NCBI GenBank assembly: GCA_030068075.1
Contig: CM057844.1
Coordinates: 1,426,001 to 1,490,000, forward strand
DNA: 64,000 nt
Direction: 5' to 3'
Source: Paguma larvata
Taxonomy: Eukaryota > Chordata > Mammalia > Carnivora > Viverridae
The position numbers were made by a program, and so were the translations under genes. Positions 12,042-24,540 of the stretch are shown one piece after another. A model generated the notes under the pieces. The model did no database searches. It was not told the DNA's origin and saw nothing but the letters and a program-made list of their open reading frames with translations. Positions within the stretch are counted from its first letter, which is position 1, and the number at the start of each line of letters is the position of its first letter.

Positions 12042-13062
12042 ACCAAAAGCACAGGCAACAAAAGATAAAACAGGTTAAGTTGGACTTCATCAAAACTAAA
12101 TACTTTTGTGCATCCAATGGCCTTATCAACAGAACAAAAAGGCATCTAACTCATTTAAGGGGAGAAAATATTTGCAAATGATTGGCCTGATAAGAGGTTG
12201 ATATCTAGAATATATAATCAGCTCCTACAAATCAACAACAGAACAACCTAATTTAAAAAAAAATAGGCAAAGAAAGGCATTTGTCCAAAAAAGATAAATG
12301 GCCAATAAGCACATGTCTTCAACATGTGCTAATGATTAGGGAAATGCAAATCAATACCACTTCTCACCCATTAGGGTACCTATTAAAACAGAGCAAACCC
12401 AAAAACCAGAAAATAGTAAGTGTAGACAAGGATGTGGAGAAATTGAAATTGGAACCCTTACACAATGTTTTTGAGAATCTAAAATAACACAGCTGCTAGG
12501 AACAGTTTGGCAGTTCCTCAAAAATTAAAAATTACCATATGATCTAGCAGTTCCACTCCTATTATACATACTCAAAAGAATTTAAAGCTGAGATATAATC
12601 AGTTATTTGCACATCTGTGTTCATTATTATTCACAATAGCCAATGGACAGAACCCAAGTATCTATTGACAGATGAATGGATAAACAAGATGTAGGATCAC
12701 ATATGATTGAATAGAGCATATTACAACATGGATGAATCTTGAAGACATTATGCTAAGTGAAATAAGCCAGTCACAAAGGAATAAATATTGTCTGATTCCT
12801 CTTATATGAGATACCTAGGGAAGTTAGATTCATAGAGACAGAAAGTTAAAATGGTGATTCCAGGGGATAGGAGAAGGGCAAACCACAGTTATTGTTTAAT
12901 GGAGACAGAGTCTACATTTGAGATGCTGAAGTTCTGGACATGGATGGTGGTGACAGTTGCACAATAATGTGAATATACTTAATGCATTAATATCGAACTG
13001 TCCACTTAAAAATGGATAGACTGTTAAATTTTGTGTTTATGTATATTTTACCAAAATAAAAC
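12042..13062 (+). mobile_element. Old L1 (L1M-type) 3' end
   Basis: Sense-strand L1 ORF2 landmarks occur in order: 'gcacaggcaacaaaagataa', 'ttggacttcatcaaaactaa', 'atttgcaaatgattggcctg', 'gggaaatgcaaatcaatacc', 'aaggatgtggagaaattgaa', 'caatagccaatggacagaac', 'atgctaagtgaaataagcca', then a 3'UTR ending near 'taccaaaataaaac'. The frame is broken many times, so it is a dead mammalian L1M fragment. The subfamily is not determinable by eye. Confidence 0.88.
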
Positions 13063-13300
13063 ACTTCTTGTGGGGTGGTTGGCGGTATAATGTGCTGTGT
13101 CTGTGGTACAGCAGAAACACAGGATGGCAGGCAGTTGGAGGGGTGTGTGGATACAGTTCCACATAGGGGTCTCTAAGCCACACAGTCCAGGGAAGCCACG
13201 GTTTCTGGGGGAAAGAGATGTACATAAGCTACCATTTGACCTGAATGGAAAGAAATGAACCAGTTGGATTTGGGATAAGAAATAAAAATGAGAGCTGGAG

Positions 13301-13515
13301 GGGTGCCTGGGTGGCTCAGTCGGTTGAACAGCCGACTTCGGCTCAGGTCATGATCTCACAGTTGGTGAGTTCGAGCCTCACGTCGGGCTCTGTGCTGACA
13401 GCTCAGAGCCTGGAGCCTGCTTCGGATTCTGTATCTCCCTCTCTCTCTGCCCTTCCCCTGCTCGTACTCTGTCTCTTTGTCTCTCAAAAATAAATAAACG
13501 TTAAAAAGTTTTAAA
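13301..13515 (+). mobile_element. CAN SINE (felid type), well preserved
   Basis: Near-consensus head 'gggtgcctgggtggctcagt', B-box region 'gagttcgagcctcacgtc', body 'agagcctggagcctgcttcg', CT-rich tail and A-rich end with AATAAA. A perfect 17-bp target duplication (aaaaatgagagctggag) lies at 13284-13300 and 13516-13532. Retained CpGs (cagtcgg, acttcgg, cgtcggg) point to a fairly recent insertion. Confidence 0.95.
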
Positions 13516-13532
13516 AAAAATGAGAGCTGGAG

Positions 13533-14124
13533 TCACAGGCCACAACTTGAATGAGAGAGACAGGAGGCTACTGTGGAGGCACTGAGACAAGGACAGGGGT
13601 GTCACAAGACGGCAGAGGAGCCAGACAAAGGACAACTCACCTCTACCCCAACTTGGCAGAGGTCACCTTGCCCTGTGGCAATCCTGCCCAGACACCTAGG
13701 TTTGCCTTGCTGTGTTGGAGACTCATTTTTCTCAAAGTTTGGGCAGACCTTCTACAAGGTCATTCCTACCACAGGGGTATGATTCTATTGGAAAGGGGAT
13801 TAATTGCATGATTTAACATGCCTTCTTTTTAATCCTTCCAGATAGAGTAAAATAAAAAATAAAAAAGATAATCATTAAATGTAATAGAAATTCACTTTTG
13901 AGATTCACGGTCTGTGGAAATCCACATGGAGAACGCATGGCTGAACAGCAATCATCTTTCCTAGGCTTTAGTCATTTTAAGACAATTTTGTTGAATTCCC
14001 TACTGGAATTTCTTTCTTTTTCATTGTAACTGAAAACAATAACTTGACAATCTGGTGTGACTCCAAGGGTAGTTCATATTTACTTTCAACAAGTGTTTTG
14101 GCTTCCTCCTTGCAATCTGAAGCT
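13533..14124. other. Unassigned non-coding sequence
   Basis: No assignable feature. Confidence 0.45.
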
Positions 14125-15298
14125 TACTGGTGTGTGTGTTTTTTTCTTTCCTGGGTGTAGTACAGAGGTTGTTAATGGTATGGTGAGGGTACAAGGCAAG
14201 GTAGGGCTCTCTAAGCCCCACCTTACTTTAGGGGGCTTGAGATGAGAACAGAGTAAAGGATGGGAAATATTGTAGGAGGGTGGGTTGGGTCAAAGTCTCC
14301 CTGGCAGCTGAGGGCCTCTCTCTTCCTCTCATGCTGTTGTTGGTGCTGATGTTCCAGGAGTTTTACTTCTTGGACGCCATGAGGACCATAGGGCCACAAA
14401 GTAGTTTTTGTGGTTGTAGCTAAATTTGTTATCATAACAGGAAATGAGCCTGACAAACAGGTTATCCAGAGTAATCCTAGCCTCAGCGCTGAAGTTGGGG
14501 GGAGCGGGTATCACTGTTCAAGCCTCAGAAGATGACTTGGTCCTTACTGAAACCAGAATTGTCTGTCGAGGTCCCTCTGATACCCTCTTTACCACCTTGT
14601 TGGTATTATTGTATTTGGTATATTTCTGTAAATAAGCAAGTCAACTCAATGGCAGACCCACTAGGTGTAGAGGCAGAGTAGGCTATGCAGTGAGTGCCCC
14701 ATTCAGCTCAGGGGTAGCCTTGGCATGCCAGTAGATGTTGAGATGGTGCTTTGGCAGCTTCATGTCCTCCTTGCCACCATCATCCAGAGTATTCTGGGTG
14801 ACAGGATGATGTAGACCCCAGTTCTGAGCCTCTCCATGATGCTAATGTTGTCCTATGGAAGGCAAGGCAAGGCAAGGGTTTCATTGTTCAGTATGAATTG
14901 CTGAGTCTGGAGGGAGTTGTGCACATACTTGTTGTCCTCCGTCACAAGCAAGGGAATCAGCAGAGAGGTTGAGACAATGACGCTTTGGTTTCACCATTCA
15001 AGTAAGCCCAACCTTCTCTAAGGAGGTCATAGTACAAGTGGATGCCATAGAGCTTCCCTCACCTATTGCATGTCTGCAGGATCCTATGTTTATGCAAGAT
15101 GAGGAACACAGGCTTCCTTCCTGTGCCTGACTTTGAAGGTTCTCCTGAACTTGTTATGGGTAGAATTTTACTGGAGCATGTAGACCATGTAGTTAGAATT
15201 AACACAGAGGTCATTGATGGCAGCTGTCTGTACTACATCAGTATTGGAAACAGCCCTGGTTACTCAACCAAGTCTAAGCCTCACAAATCATGATAATC
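14125..15298 (-). pseudogene. GAPDH: Processed pseudogene of glyceraldehyde-3-phosphate dehydrogenase
   Basis: Read on the minus strand, nearly the whole GAPDH mRNA can be followed without introns. It runs from a degraded N-terminal region near 15298 ('accagggctg'), through 'gccatcaatgacc' (about 15219), 'aactacatggtctacatg', 'cccttgcttgtgac', 'cacccagaatactctgg', 'cccctgagctgaatgggg' and 'caaggtggtaaag'. It ends in ATGGCGTCCAAGAAGTAA (stop near 14358), the counterpart of GAPDH's terminal Met-Ala-Ser-Lys-Glu-stop. The 3'UTR block 'gaggaagagagaggccctca' and a degenerate A-rich end near 14125-14145 follow. GAPDH is the cytosolic glycolytic enzyme making 1,3-bisphosphoglycerate. Here there are many substitutions, stops and indels, including a duplicated 'ccttg' stretch near 14870, so no product is possible. 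Lack of introns, UTR and A-rich tail indicate L1-mediated retroposition long ago. Confidence 0.9.
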
Positions 15299-16615
15299 TT
15301 TCCAGCTCCAAACATCCCTCCTATATGGTCTCTTCCACATGTGGCACTAACCTAAAAACCAGAAGGAAATTGTGGTTGTCTTCTGGGTACCTGGTAACTA
15401 CTGCTTCAGCTAAGTTAACAGAAGCCCTCCCCCTTTTTTGTGTCCACCCCCAGATGAGGAACACAAAGTCTGGCTACCTCTTTGGGAGGGTTGGGGAAAG
15501 GGTAGGGGTTACTTGCAATCAGAACAAAACACTTGTTATTTCAATACATCTTGACACAACTTATGGTTGCACTAAGACTTTATCAAGTCTTATGAGTGGA
15601 CAGAATTATTAGTGGTGACCTTACTTCACCTGGCCACAGGAAGTTCCACTTCTAGGCCTGTTAGACAGCTATATAGGCTCAACTCCAGAGGGTGTCCTAG
15701 ACATGGGCCACAGAGTCAATGCTGGTGGCTGAAATGTTGGCTGCGTAATGAGTAAGTGGCCCGTCCTGGCTGATATGGCTGGAGAAATGGGAAACTAGGC
15801 CTTAAATATAACCTTTCCTGTTCAGCCTTCCAGGTTCTGTTTGCAGCAAGACCAAGCACTCTGTGCTTACTGACTCTCTGAGGTCTTTGTGTACCTAAGT
15901 GTCTGTCCCTACCAAGAAGGAATGCTGAGAACCTGGCTCACTCAAAGCTGGCTAAATGGATAAATGCAGTTCCCCTTGGTGACTATGATTTCCGCCTTGA
16001 TGTCCATGTACCACGCTGCTATTTTTACAAAAAATTGCCTGCACTTGCTAACAAGATGTAAGAATCAGCTGTTACTTCCTCTTCTGGTTGGCTTTCTAAT
16101 TTCCGCATTTCTCTTCCTGGACCCCAGGACTTGTACTATTTCCTTGGCAGCATCCTTAATCCATGGCAAGCCATGGGTCCAGGTTACCTTGGTATGTGGT
16201 CCCTGGATTTCTCCCAGTGGGACCTTCTTGGCGAATGTTCTATTGCCTACTTGGCAAATTTCCTAGTTGCAATGGCAAATTCTGGTCATTTTCAGATGAG
16301 GCCAGGAAGGAGAGAAGTATACCAAGGGACTTTCTCCAAGGATTACACACCGTAGTCCCCTGAGGAGGGATCCTTAGAAGGCAGACGGCCCACACCTCAT
16401 CCTCAAGTATGCATATGGGAATCCCTGGGGCCCAGGACCTTCATCTGAAAGGGGCCAACTGGTTTTGGTGGAGCCAGACCTGAGCTAGAGCACATTTGTA
16501 AACTCTGGTCTATGGCAAAGACACACCATGGCAATTTGTTTCACTGGGAGAAAAATATAACTGAATCCTGTTCAGTTGTGTTATGAATATTTGTTGCATT
16601 AGTTTTGTGTAATGT
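15299..16615. other. Unassigned non-coding sequence
   Basis: Lies just upstream of the GAPDH pseudogene's 5' end. I see no assignable element; overlapping ORFs of 66-100 codons at 15964-16363 are not recognised. Confidence 0.45.
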
Positions 16616-17185
16616 GGTGGTCAGAATTCTAGGATGGTCCCAAGGGTCCTGCTTCTGGCTGTGCACTGCATCCCAGTTACTCAGCAAAATGTGGCTCTAG
16701 GGTGCTGAGAAAGAATCTCACAGATGTAATTAGGGTTTCACAGCTGTCCATTTTAGGATGGGAAGATACCCAGCAGGCCCAATCTGACTATAGGAACCCT
16801 GCCAGTCCCATCTAGAGGTTAGAGACAGGTAGTCAGCAGGAGAGGTTCTCTGCTGAGGCACTGAGTGGCTGTGTGGCAGGCACATGAACATAGCCTTTAG
16901 AAGCTGAGTGTGGTCCCTGAGACCAGCTAGAAAACAGGACTCCAGACCCACGGCTCAAGGAACCTGTATGAGCCTGGAAACAAGTCCCCCCACCCACAGC
17001 ATTCAGGTAAGAACTTAGTAGGCCTGGCTGCCACCTTAGCTTCAGCCCTGTGTGACCCTAAGCAGAGAACCCCACCACACTGTGCCTAACTCTGACCGAC
17101 AGAACTATGAGGCAACAAATGGGAGTTTTTTAGTGCCTCAGTCTGTGATAATTTGTCATGAAGCAAGAGATAACTGATATATGTG
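16616..17185 (+). mobile_element. MLT1-type (MaLR) LTR relic
   Basis: It opens with 'ggtggtcagaattctaggat', then 'gtcccaagggtcctgcttct', and closes with 'gacagaactatgaggcaaca' and 'gtgataatttgtcatgaagc'. This is the arrangement of MaLR LTRs of the MLT1 group in the plus direction. It is old and diverged. Confidence 0.65.
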
Positions 17186-17739
17186 CCACTCGCAGGGTCC
17201 CCCCTGCCCCAGGTGCAGAGATGAATAAACAACTCATCTGGCAAGAGAGAGCTAGAAAACAAAAGATAGATTCCATGATGTTGGAAGCTGCTATAACAGA
17301 AATGAGGGCCATGTGCACAAGGAGCCATCTAAGCACTTAGAAAATGGAATCAGGAGGATGCTGTGCAAGCATTCAGCGTCACCGATAAACTTTGTGGGAG
17401 ATTAGTACAGCATTCAGGGGTCATATTCGGTGTGGATGTGGCTGCGTGCGGCTTTTGGGAGTGCAGGTTCCTGGACGTGCTCTCTCATGCCATAATCTTC
17501 AGAGTTTAATGAAGGAAGCAGATGGGACTTTCCAGGAAGTTCTGTCATATCCAGGTCTGGCTCTCTAGAAAAATTGCTTTATGTTGAACAAGTATGGCTT
17601 TGATCCTCTAAGCAAAAAAGGCAGCTCACCTGCCATGCAGCAGTTAAGCTGGTTTACCAAATGTACCTGGATGATAAAGCTGAAACCAGCCATTAGTGAC
17701 ATCATGTTTATATCACACTTATAATCACAGTCAGTTTCC
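17186..17739. other. Unassigned non-coding sequence
   Basis: No assignable feature. Confidence 0.45.
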
Positions 17740-17920
17740 CAGAGCACCCTTCACACATGTGATCCCATTCACACTTACAGATGCCTCCAGGAAAAGTTAA
17801 CTATTGAAGCCACATTTCTAGTTGAGGAACTGAGACTCAGAGAGCAAGTCACTCGCTCATGTTTGCACAGCTGTTAAGATGGAAAAATGGTCTCTATTCT
17901 AGCAACCCTCCCGGCACATC
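17740..17920 (-). repeat. MIR SINE relic
   Basis: 'gaggaactgagactcagaga' followed by 'tgtttgcacagctgttaag' is the MIR core in reverse. Confidence 0.65.
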
Positions 17921-19860
17921 CTGGTACTCCCTTTTCTACTCAGCACTTCCTGAGTAATACCCCTTCTCTAGCAGGGCTGGGCCAACACCTGGCTAGGAGT
18001 TTCCCTTTGCTGCTGTCCATGCCCTATGCCCAGACAGGACAGAATATTTCTTCACTAACATGACATGGCACACAGCATGTGGGCAGAGAGGAAGCAGTCA
18101 TTGCTAAGCTTCTAACAGATGGAAAGGGCCCACCACCTTCCCACATGGAGCTGAGACAACCGCCCAGACACACTCTGATGCATGCTCTGATTATGGGGAA
18201 TCAGCCACTGTATGTTTACCTGCCACTGAGGATTTCTCTGCAGTGAGCATCTGATGATTTTAGCTCTCTTTTGAGCCCATGGTAGGGAGCACCTTCCAGT
18301 TGCACTCACAGAAACTGCTCTGTGACCAGCCCAGACTGGCATCAGGGAAAGAAGAGATTAGGAAGGCACCCGTTCTGATCCACAGGTGCAACTCTGACCT
18401 AAACTACATGACTAGGTGGCAGGGGGACAGGCCAGGACAGGGATATGTCAACAATAGGAAGAACAAGGCATTTCAGAATTTAGTTCTTTTCCTTACAGTC
18501 TTATGCATATTTCTTTACACATGCTCAGGTATCTCTGCTAACCAGATGGGAATTCTCTACTCTTTGTTCCTTGCCATCAAAATGAATGCTATTTAGCATG
18601 TCTCTAAGCTGTCATGGGAAACAACTTTTAATAACCTCAAGCTATTAACACTTGTGAATTTTCAGGTGACACCTTGGGCCCAGTTTTGACTCCACTGAGT
18701 GGGAAGAGGTAGGTGGAATAGCGGCTCTTCTTTAGGTGAAGGGATGTGTTTCAGGTTAGGGGCACTCTACCATCCTGAGATGAGACCTTCAAAGAGCAGG
18801 TGCACAAGGATGAATGTGGGAGACACCACTGAGGGTTTGTCTCTGGGGACCTCGCATGGCAAATGAGGGCTTCTTGAGCTCCTCACTGGGGAAGTGTGAA
18901 GACAGAGAGATGTTTAAACAACTCTCAGTGAAGAGCACTGCGCTGGCCAGATGGTCTACCCAGATTAGCAGCAAGGGAGCCTTTCCTGGTGGGGGAGACA
19001 TGGCATTTTCTTTCTTGGGTTCTTCTTTAAGCTCTTCATCCTGGCTCACTGGAAAGACTGTGTGTTGAACTCCCAAGTGAAATGAAGTTGAATCCTTGTG
19101 CTCTCGACATAACTAATGCATGATCAGTCTTTCTCAGTCTCTGATCCTATACCCACATAGCAAGAACATTACATCAAGGTTGTTATGAGAATAATCAAGG
19201 TGGCCACCATGCCAGCAACCACATACAAGTACACAATACATGGTTTATTGATTATATAGTAGATTGTTGATTATCATAGTACATGATAAAATAATAATAC
19301 CTCTCTGTCCTGACTTTACAGCATACTACACTCTTCCCCTTGGCTAGGTGAGAAGAGAAAAGCAAACATGAATAAATCTTAATTACAAACAGCATTGAAT
19401 TGGAGAGCTATGTGGAGAGAGTCTCCACCTTTGCAGATGTCTTTTAGAGCTACGAGAATCTGACTATGGGCAAAGAATGCTACAGAACTTAACAGACAAA
19501 ACATCAGAGGTGGCACAGCCTCTGTCTGGACACTTGGACACGTGCTTTTGAGGCAGCCACAATGCAGTGAGAAAGCCAAGCAGCCCCACGAAGAGGCCAC
19601 ATGCTCCAACCACAGCCTCACTCTGCCACCAGACAGGTAAGGGGCAAGCTGGTAGGTGGTTCCACTTCCCAGGCTTGGTGCTGTCCCCCTGATGCACTGT
19701 GGGAACGAACTGACCCACCATACCCTGTACAATTTACAGGTTTGTGAACAACCTGAATAGTGTCATTTCATTAAGTCAGTACTTTTTGGGAAGTATATTC
19801 TTGAGCAGCAAGTGGCTAGAACACCTACCCTTGATAAGTTAGAGAAAACTATGAGCTGCA
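17921..19860. other. Unassigned non-coding sequence
   Basis: About 2 kb without an assignable element. Overlapping ORFs of 84-117 codons (18279-18596, 18789-19076, 19379-19732) are unlike any protein I recognise and overlap ORFs on the other strand or in another frame. Confidence 0.45.
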
Positions 19861-19950
19861 GACTCATTAACCTTCTCAAGTCTTTGAAAGACAGTGCCAG
19901 GCACAGAAGAGATGCTCAGTTACTGTCTGTTGAATGAATGAATGAACTAT
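19861..19950 (+). repeat. MIR/L2-type SINE or LINE tail relic
   Basis: 'agtgccaggcacagaagaga', 'tgctcagttactgtctgttg' and 'aatgaatgaatgaac' follow the 3' tail shared in style by MIR and L2 elements. Too short to decide between them. Confidence 0.5.
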
Positions 19951-22900
19951 TTTAATGCTATCCCTCAGAGTCACACCTAAGTGGATGGATGGTTGTTACA
20001 TCCTGTCTCCCAACCTCCCTATCATGGAGCAGCATCTATAATACAGATGGTATGGAAGTAGTATCCACTCCAAGTAAGTTGGATCATAGGGCAAAGAATA
20101 CCCACAGACTATTACCAAACACATTGTTATTTAACAAAAAAAAATGTGGCACCTTATAAGACATTACTTTGCTGCTTTTTTAAGGCCCATTTTTCAGGTT
20201 GGTGAGAGAATGTGGGATTTGATGGTAACTAGAAAAGGCATAAAATCTGAGTTGAATCATCCATAGGCTGGAGGTCAGCTACTTCACCTCTGACCTCTAA
20301 CCCCTTCCTCTACAAAATACAGAGGAATGTGGATGAAGGGTTAAGCATCACCCAGTCATGAGATCAATTCTCAGCAAATGACGAATATTATTTTTTTGAA
20401 CTGTAGGTGGTTTCAATAAAAACTAACCATGTCTCAGACTTCTATAATGTTAGTATAGGTAGAGATGGCATTTAGTTTCTGCAGCTCTGATATGATACAA
20501 TCGTGCAAGGAAAATCAGAGATCTTTTGTTCTTGGGCAGAAGTAGTTTTCTTCAGTCCATGGGGTAAACCAAGACTTTCTAGTTTTTATCCTAATTTCAT
20601 TCCAGATGTGGTGTAGCTCAGAATTTTTCTTTCCTAGTGTTTTTGTTTGTTTGTTTGTTTGTTTGTTTTTTCCTGTATGTGGGCAATACTGATTTATAAG
20701 TTCTCTCCTACTTGCTTCCTATCCGACCTGGGGTTGTCCAACAAGAGAACATCTGTGTTACTATAGTCTGCTGGCATCACTTTATTAACAAATCATTAAA
20801 TATTGATTACTCAAAATAAAATTAAGTTTTGAAGATAAAAAATAAACAGGAAAAATGGCTAACCAAATAATCTCAGATGGTGATTTTTTAAGATGTGGCT
20901 TGTACATCATAACTCGGGTTATTTTTCAAACTCAACTGATAGACTAGAGGAACTGTGTGCTCATGGTGAAGGAATGACCTTCCTTTAAGAGTGTTCCAAA
21001 TCACTGACCTCAAATCCAAGAGAAGAGATTTGGGAATTGACACCTCACTGCAAAACAAAATGACCTCTGGTGGTTTGTGTCAAACCCTTCTTGTTATACA
21101 ATGTGGAAAAATGCTTTGATTTAGATGTTGAATGAAAAACATAGGGACACAATATACATATGCAAGATATATGTATATAATGCCTTTAAAAAACAAAGGG
21201 CTAGGAGGATATAAAAAAGACAAGAAGTAGATCACATTTAATAGTGGTTGTTTTGTGGTATGGAGACTCTGGTGACTATTTATTGTAAAATCTGTTTTCT
21301 AAGTCGTTTGTTTGTTGTCTTGTTATTGTTGTTCTCCTAATGTGAGAAGAAGTCAGACTGCTCTCACATTACATCAGGCTTCCCACACCTTTAAGCTTGC
21401 ACCCACAATGCCTGTGTTGGTTTCTTCTAGCTTTGTGTGTCTGGATATGCCACAGGCATTTCCGCACTGTCAGAACTGAACTTTACTTTTGATCTGACAG
21501 TGATTGCTTTAGACATCAAGAATCAAGGAGAAAAAGTGTGAAATTACCACACCGGTCGTCACAGGAAGCCCTTGTTTCTTGGCCTCATGGTTTCTTCTTA
21601 CAAAGAGACTCACCTCCATAGTGAGAGCTACTTCCAGGCTCTGGAATTCCCTCTAACTCTGAAGATTGCATAGAGCCACTAGTTCCTTTATAAATCTTGT
21701 GGCAAGCCTTTGTCCAGAAACAATGAAAGTCTCATTTACAGAAGAGACCAATGCCAAAAGGATAGGGAAAGCATACACTCTACTGCGGTCCCTAGCAGAA
21801 GTGCGGTTAAAGGGACCATGTGAGGCTGGAGTGAGGATAGCACACAGCACTGCAGCTTCTACCATAGCAAACAGGATGCAAGGGTTCCTGCTTGGGAAGG
21901 AGTTCTGTCATTCTAGGATAAAGGACAGAGAAAAAAACACTTGGCCCCTGTACCAAGCACAATGAAGTGGCTGCCTAAGCTGGCTTCCCACAAGCTCTTG
22001 AATAGTTTTCCATGTGGATGACACAGCAGGAGCAGAGGGCAAAAGTCCACCCAGAAAAATCAGCAGATTCATAAGCCAGGGCATGTTTCCACCTGTGTAG
22101 TGGTGTCATGACATATGTCCATCACTATGTGTGGCAACAAGTGCTGGTTGGTCTCTCAACACACAGGGCAAACCCTTTCTGCTTTGCTCAGACAGGTGTC
22201 TTTATCTCTCTAAACCCAGATACCCATGGAAACTCAGATAAAGACTTATCTAAAGATATAAATACTTACCTAAATCCAGAACCTCATTTCTCAGCATCCT
22301 TGGCATCTAGGAAGGATCATGTAACCAAGTTCTGGCCAATGAGAGGTAAGTTGAAGATCGGCTGCAGAATTTCTGGGGGGAAAATCCTACCTAATAAAAG
22401 AAGAAAGGCAAGAGGAAGCATCCTTTTCCCACTGCCCCTCTCTTGTCCCACCCCTACCATACTTCTGATCTTTGGATGTGGTTATTTGGAGTTGACCATG
22501 AGGTAAACAGGTATTTGGATGAAAATACCAAACTCTGAGGATGGCATAGTGGAAGGACAAAAAGAACCGGGATCATTGAAGAGCCCTGGACAATGAGGCA
22601 ACCCCTTACTTCTTATAAAGTGAGGTGAATCAGCTTGGTATCACTTAAACTACTTTTAGTTGTGAATTCTAGTCCTTGTGGACAAATATATACTATTCAA
22701 TGTGATATACCTTAACTAATACTGCCTTTTTGAGAATATTTGAAAGAGTCTGGATCCTTCTTTTAACAAAAGATGCATGAAATTTAAAACATGAAAATTC
22801 AGCTTATTATCTTATATGGTCAAACTTTTATAGGAGAAGATTTAGATGAAGTTAAACATACATTTGCCAATAAAAGTATAAAGAAGGTTTTTATTCATAA

Positions 22901-23003
22901 ATTACACTTGAAATTGTAACATTTCCTATGTTGCACATGTAGTGCAAGCATTTCATTACCCTCATGCAAAATCAGTCGGTAGAGATGTAAAAACATGAGA
23001 TAG
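19951..23003. other. Mostly unassigned non-coding sequence
   Basis: Apart from the (TTTG)n tract listed separately, no element is firmly recognised. The part near 21100-21300 and the part near 22300-22470 ('ttctggccaatgagaggtaa') read like old interspersed repeats, but I cannot name them. Confidence 0.4.
20641..20671. repeat. (TTTG)n microsatellite
   Basis: About six to seven consecutive tttg units followed by a short T run. Confidence 0.9.
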
Positions 23004-23219
23004 TCCAGGGAATTTTTCCTTAAAGGGAAAAAGAGCAAATATTTTGGGCTCTGTGGACCAGACTGTCTCTGACACAGACACTCAGCTCTGTTGTAGTCAA
23101 AGTGGCTACAGACAATACATAAACAAATGACACTGGCTGTGTCCCAATGAAATTTTATTTACAAGAACAGGTGGCAGGTTGGATTTGGCCTGCAGGCTAT
23201 TGTGTGCTGGCTCCAGAGA
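23004..23219 (-). mobile_element. MER5A-type hAT-Charlie MITE
   Basis: 'gcaaatattttgggctctgt', 'gtagtcaaagtggctacaga', 'caatacataaacaaatg', 'gaaattttatttacaagaac' and 'gatttggcctgcaggctatt' follow the MER5A consensus in reverse over its whole length. This is a non-autonomous DNA transposon of the hAT superfamily, long dead. Confidence 0.85.
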
Positions 23220-23269
23220 TACGATTCTAGGAAAGCAAAAGAAACAGAAATTTGTCAAGTGTTAGGCAC

Positions 23270-23430
23270 GATTGAAAGTTTTATGTATATTTACCTACTT
23301 TCATCTTCAGAACTACTCCATAAAATAGATAGACAGGATTCAGAGAATTAAATAAATTGCCCAAAATTATATGTTTAGCAAATGACAGAGCTATAATTCA
23401 GACCCAAAGCTCTAAGCATTATACCATGTT
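23270..23430 (-). repeat. MIR SINE relic
   Basis: 'gaattaaataaattgcccaa' then 'atgacagagctataattcag' and 'ctctaagcattataccatg' is MIR in reverse, strongly diverged. Confidence 0.7.
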
Positions 23431-23694
23431 TTCTGCTTATTTTTGGAGAATTCATGTTCCCCACCTCCAGAAATGATATAATATGACCAATGACATATTT
23501 AGAGCTGGTACCTAAAGACATTTATGCGTCATGATTTCTGTTGAGAAGGACTCTGATTTTGCATTACTCCCACAAGCCTGCTAAAACCATTGCTTTGCTT
23601 GAGGAGGAGGGAACACTTGTAGGCAGGTGTAGGGAACAACAGGCCTGGCATCTGGCTTAAGCACCTGCAATTTTGCACTGACTATGGTTTAATT

Positions 23695-23762
23695 AAATTA
23701 ATAAAACCTAAAATTTTAAATTAATAAACCTAAAGTTTTATTTTGTCCCACCTGTAAAGCCA
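23695..23762 (+). repeat. Tandem 23-bp units; second unit recurs at 24541
   Basis: Two adjacent imperfect units (aaattaataaaacctaaaat... at 23695-23717 and aaattaataaacctaaagtt... at 23718-23740) are followed by a unique block to 23762. The 45 bp at 23718-23762 recur at 24541-24585 with about four mismatches. The family is unknown. Confidence 0.75.
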
Positions 23763-24050
23763 TGGTTTAAAATGTGATGGTGCTGGCAGTCTCCATTAGT
23801 TCCTGCATGACAGTCAAAGGAAACACCACATATGCTCTGATGGGTGGATAGAGTAATCAATTGTTCAGCCGCAACCTGATAGGTGAGCATTATCTTCAAT
23901 TTCCAACTTATTATAAATCAAGCTGCAATGACATCCATGTTGCATGTATCCTTCCTCACCTGCAAGAGTTGCTAAGGCCCTATCACTCTTCAATGTGCTG
24001 CATGGATTTATACTGTCCTGGCAGACTGGGGTTATTTTGGCAAAGTCTTG

Positions 24051-24312
24051 ACTGTTTTTGTATTTAATATGCAGCAGTATCATTTTTCTATTTCTGTTAA
24101 TACATGAAGGGGTTGTGAACAACAGGATACTTTAAAGGATGTCCCATTTTGTCGTGTAACCAGCTTCATCCTCAAGACCTAACAGTGGAAACTGGGAGGG
24201 GATATATCATGGACTGAGCTGAATGCAAGTCCCAGCTCTGACACTTGCTAGTTGTAGGAACTGGGGAAAAGTTTTTCATCTGCAATAATGTGTACCTTGT
24301 GTGTATGTATAA
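24051..24312 (+). repeat. Duplicated 262-bp segment, copy A (contains MIR)
   Basis: Aligns colinearly with 38667-38929 in the same orientation, at roughly 85-90% identity by eye. Shared blocks include 'gtatttaatatgcag', 'gatactttaaaggatg', 'aaactgggaggggatat' and 'gctgaatgcaagtcccagct'. The last third (from about 24215) reads as a plus-strand MIR; the first two thirds match no family I know. Confidence 0.8.
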
Positions 24313-24425
24313 ATATATGTAATATACTTATAATATTTATATATAATACAATTATATATGATATAAACATGATATATATTATATATTAAAATGTTATATT
24401 ATATATAATATAAAATATTTACATT
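24301..24425. repeat. (TA)-rich low-complexity tract
   Basis: Irregular TA/ATAT alternation over about 120 bp directly after duplicated copy A. Confidence 0.85.
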
Positions 24426-24540
24426 TTGTAACCTTTGTTTGTGGGATGCATAGAGACCATGTTCTTGTGTTTTACTTTGAATCCTTTTGTTAGACTCAGA
24501 TTCTGTGCTCCTGGACAGAGAACCTTACAAGAAATGTCTC

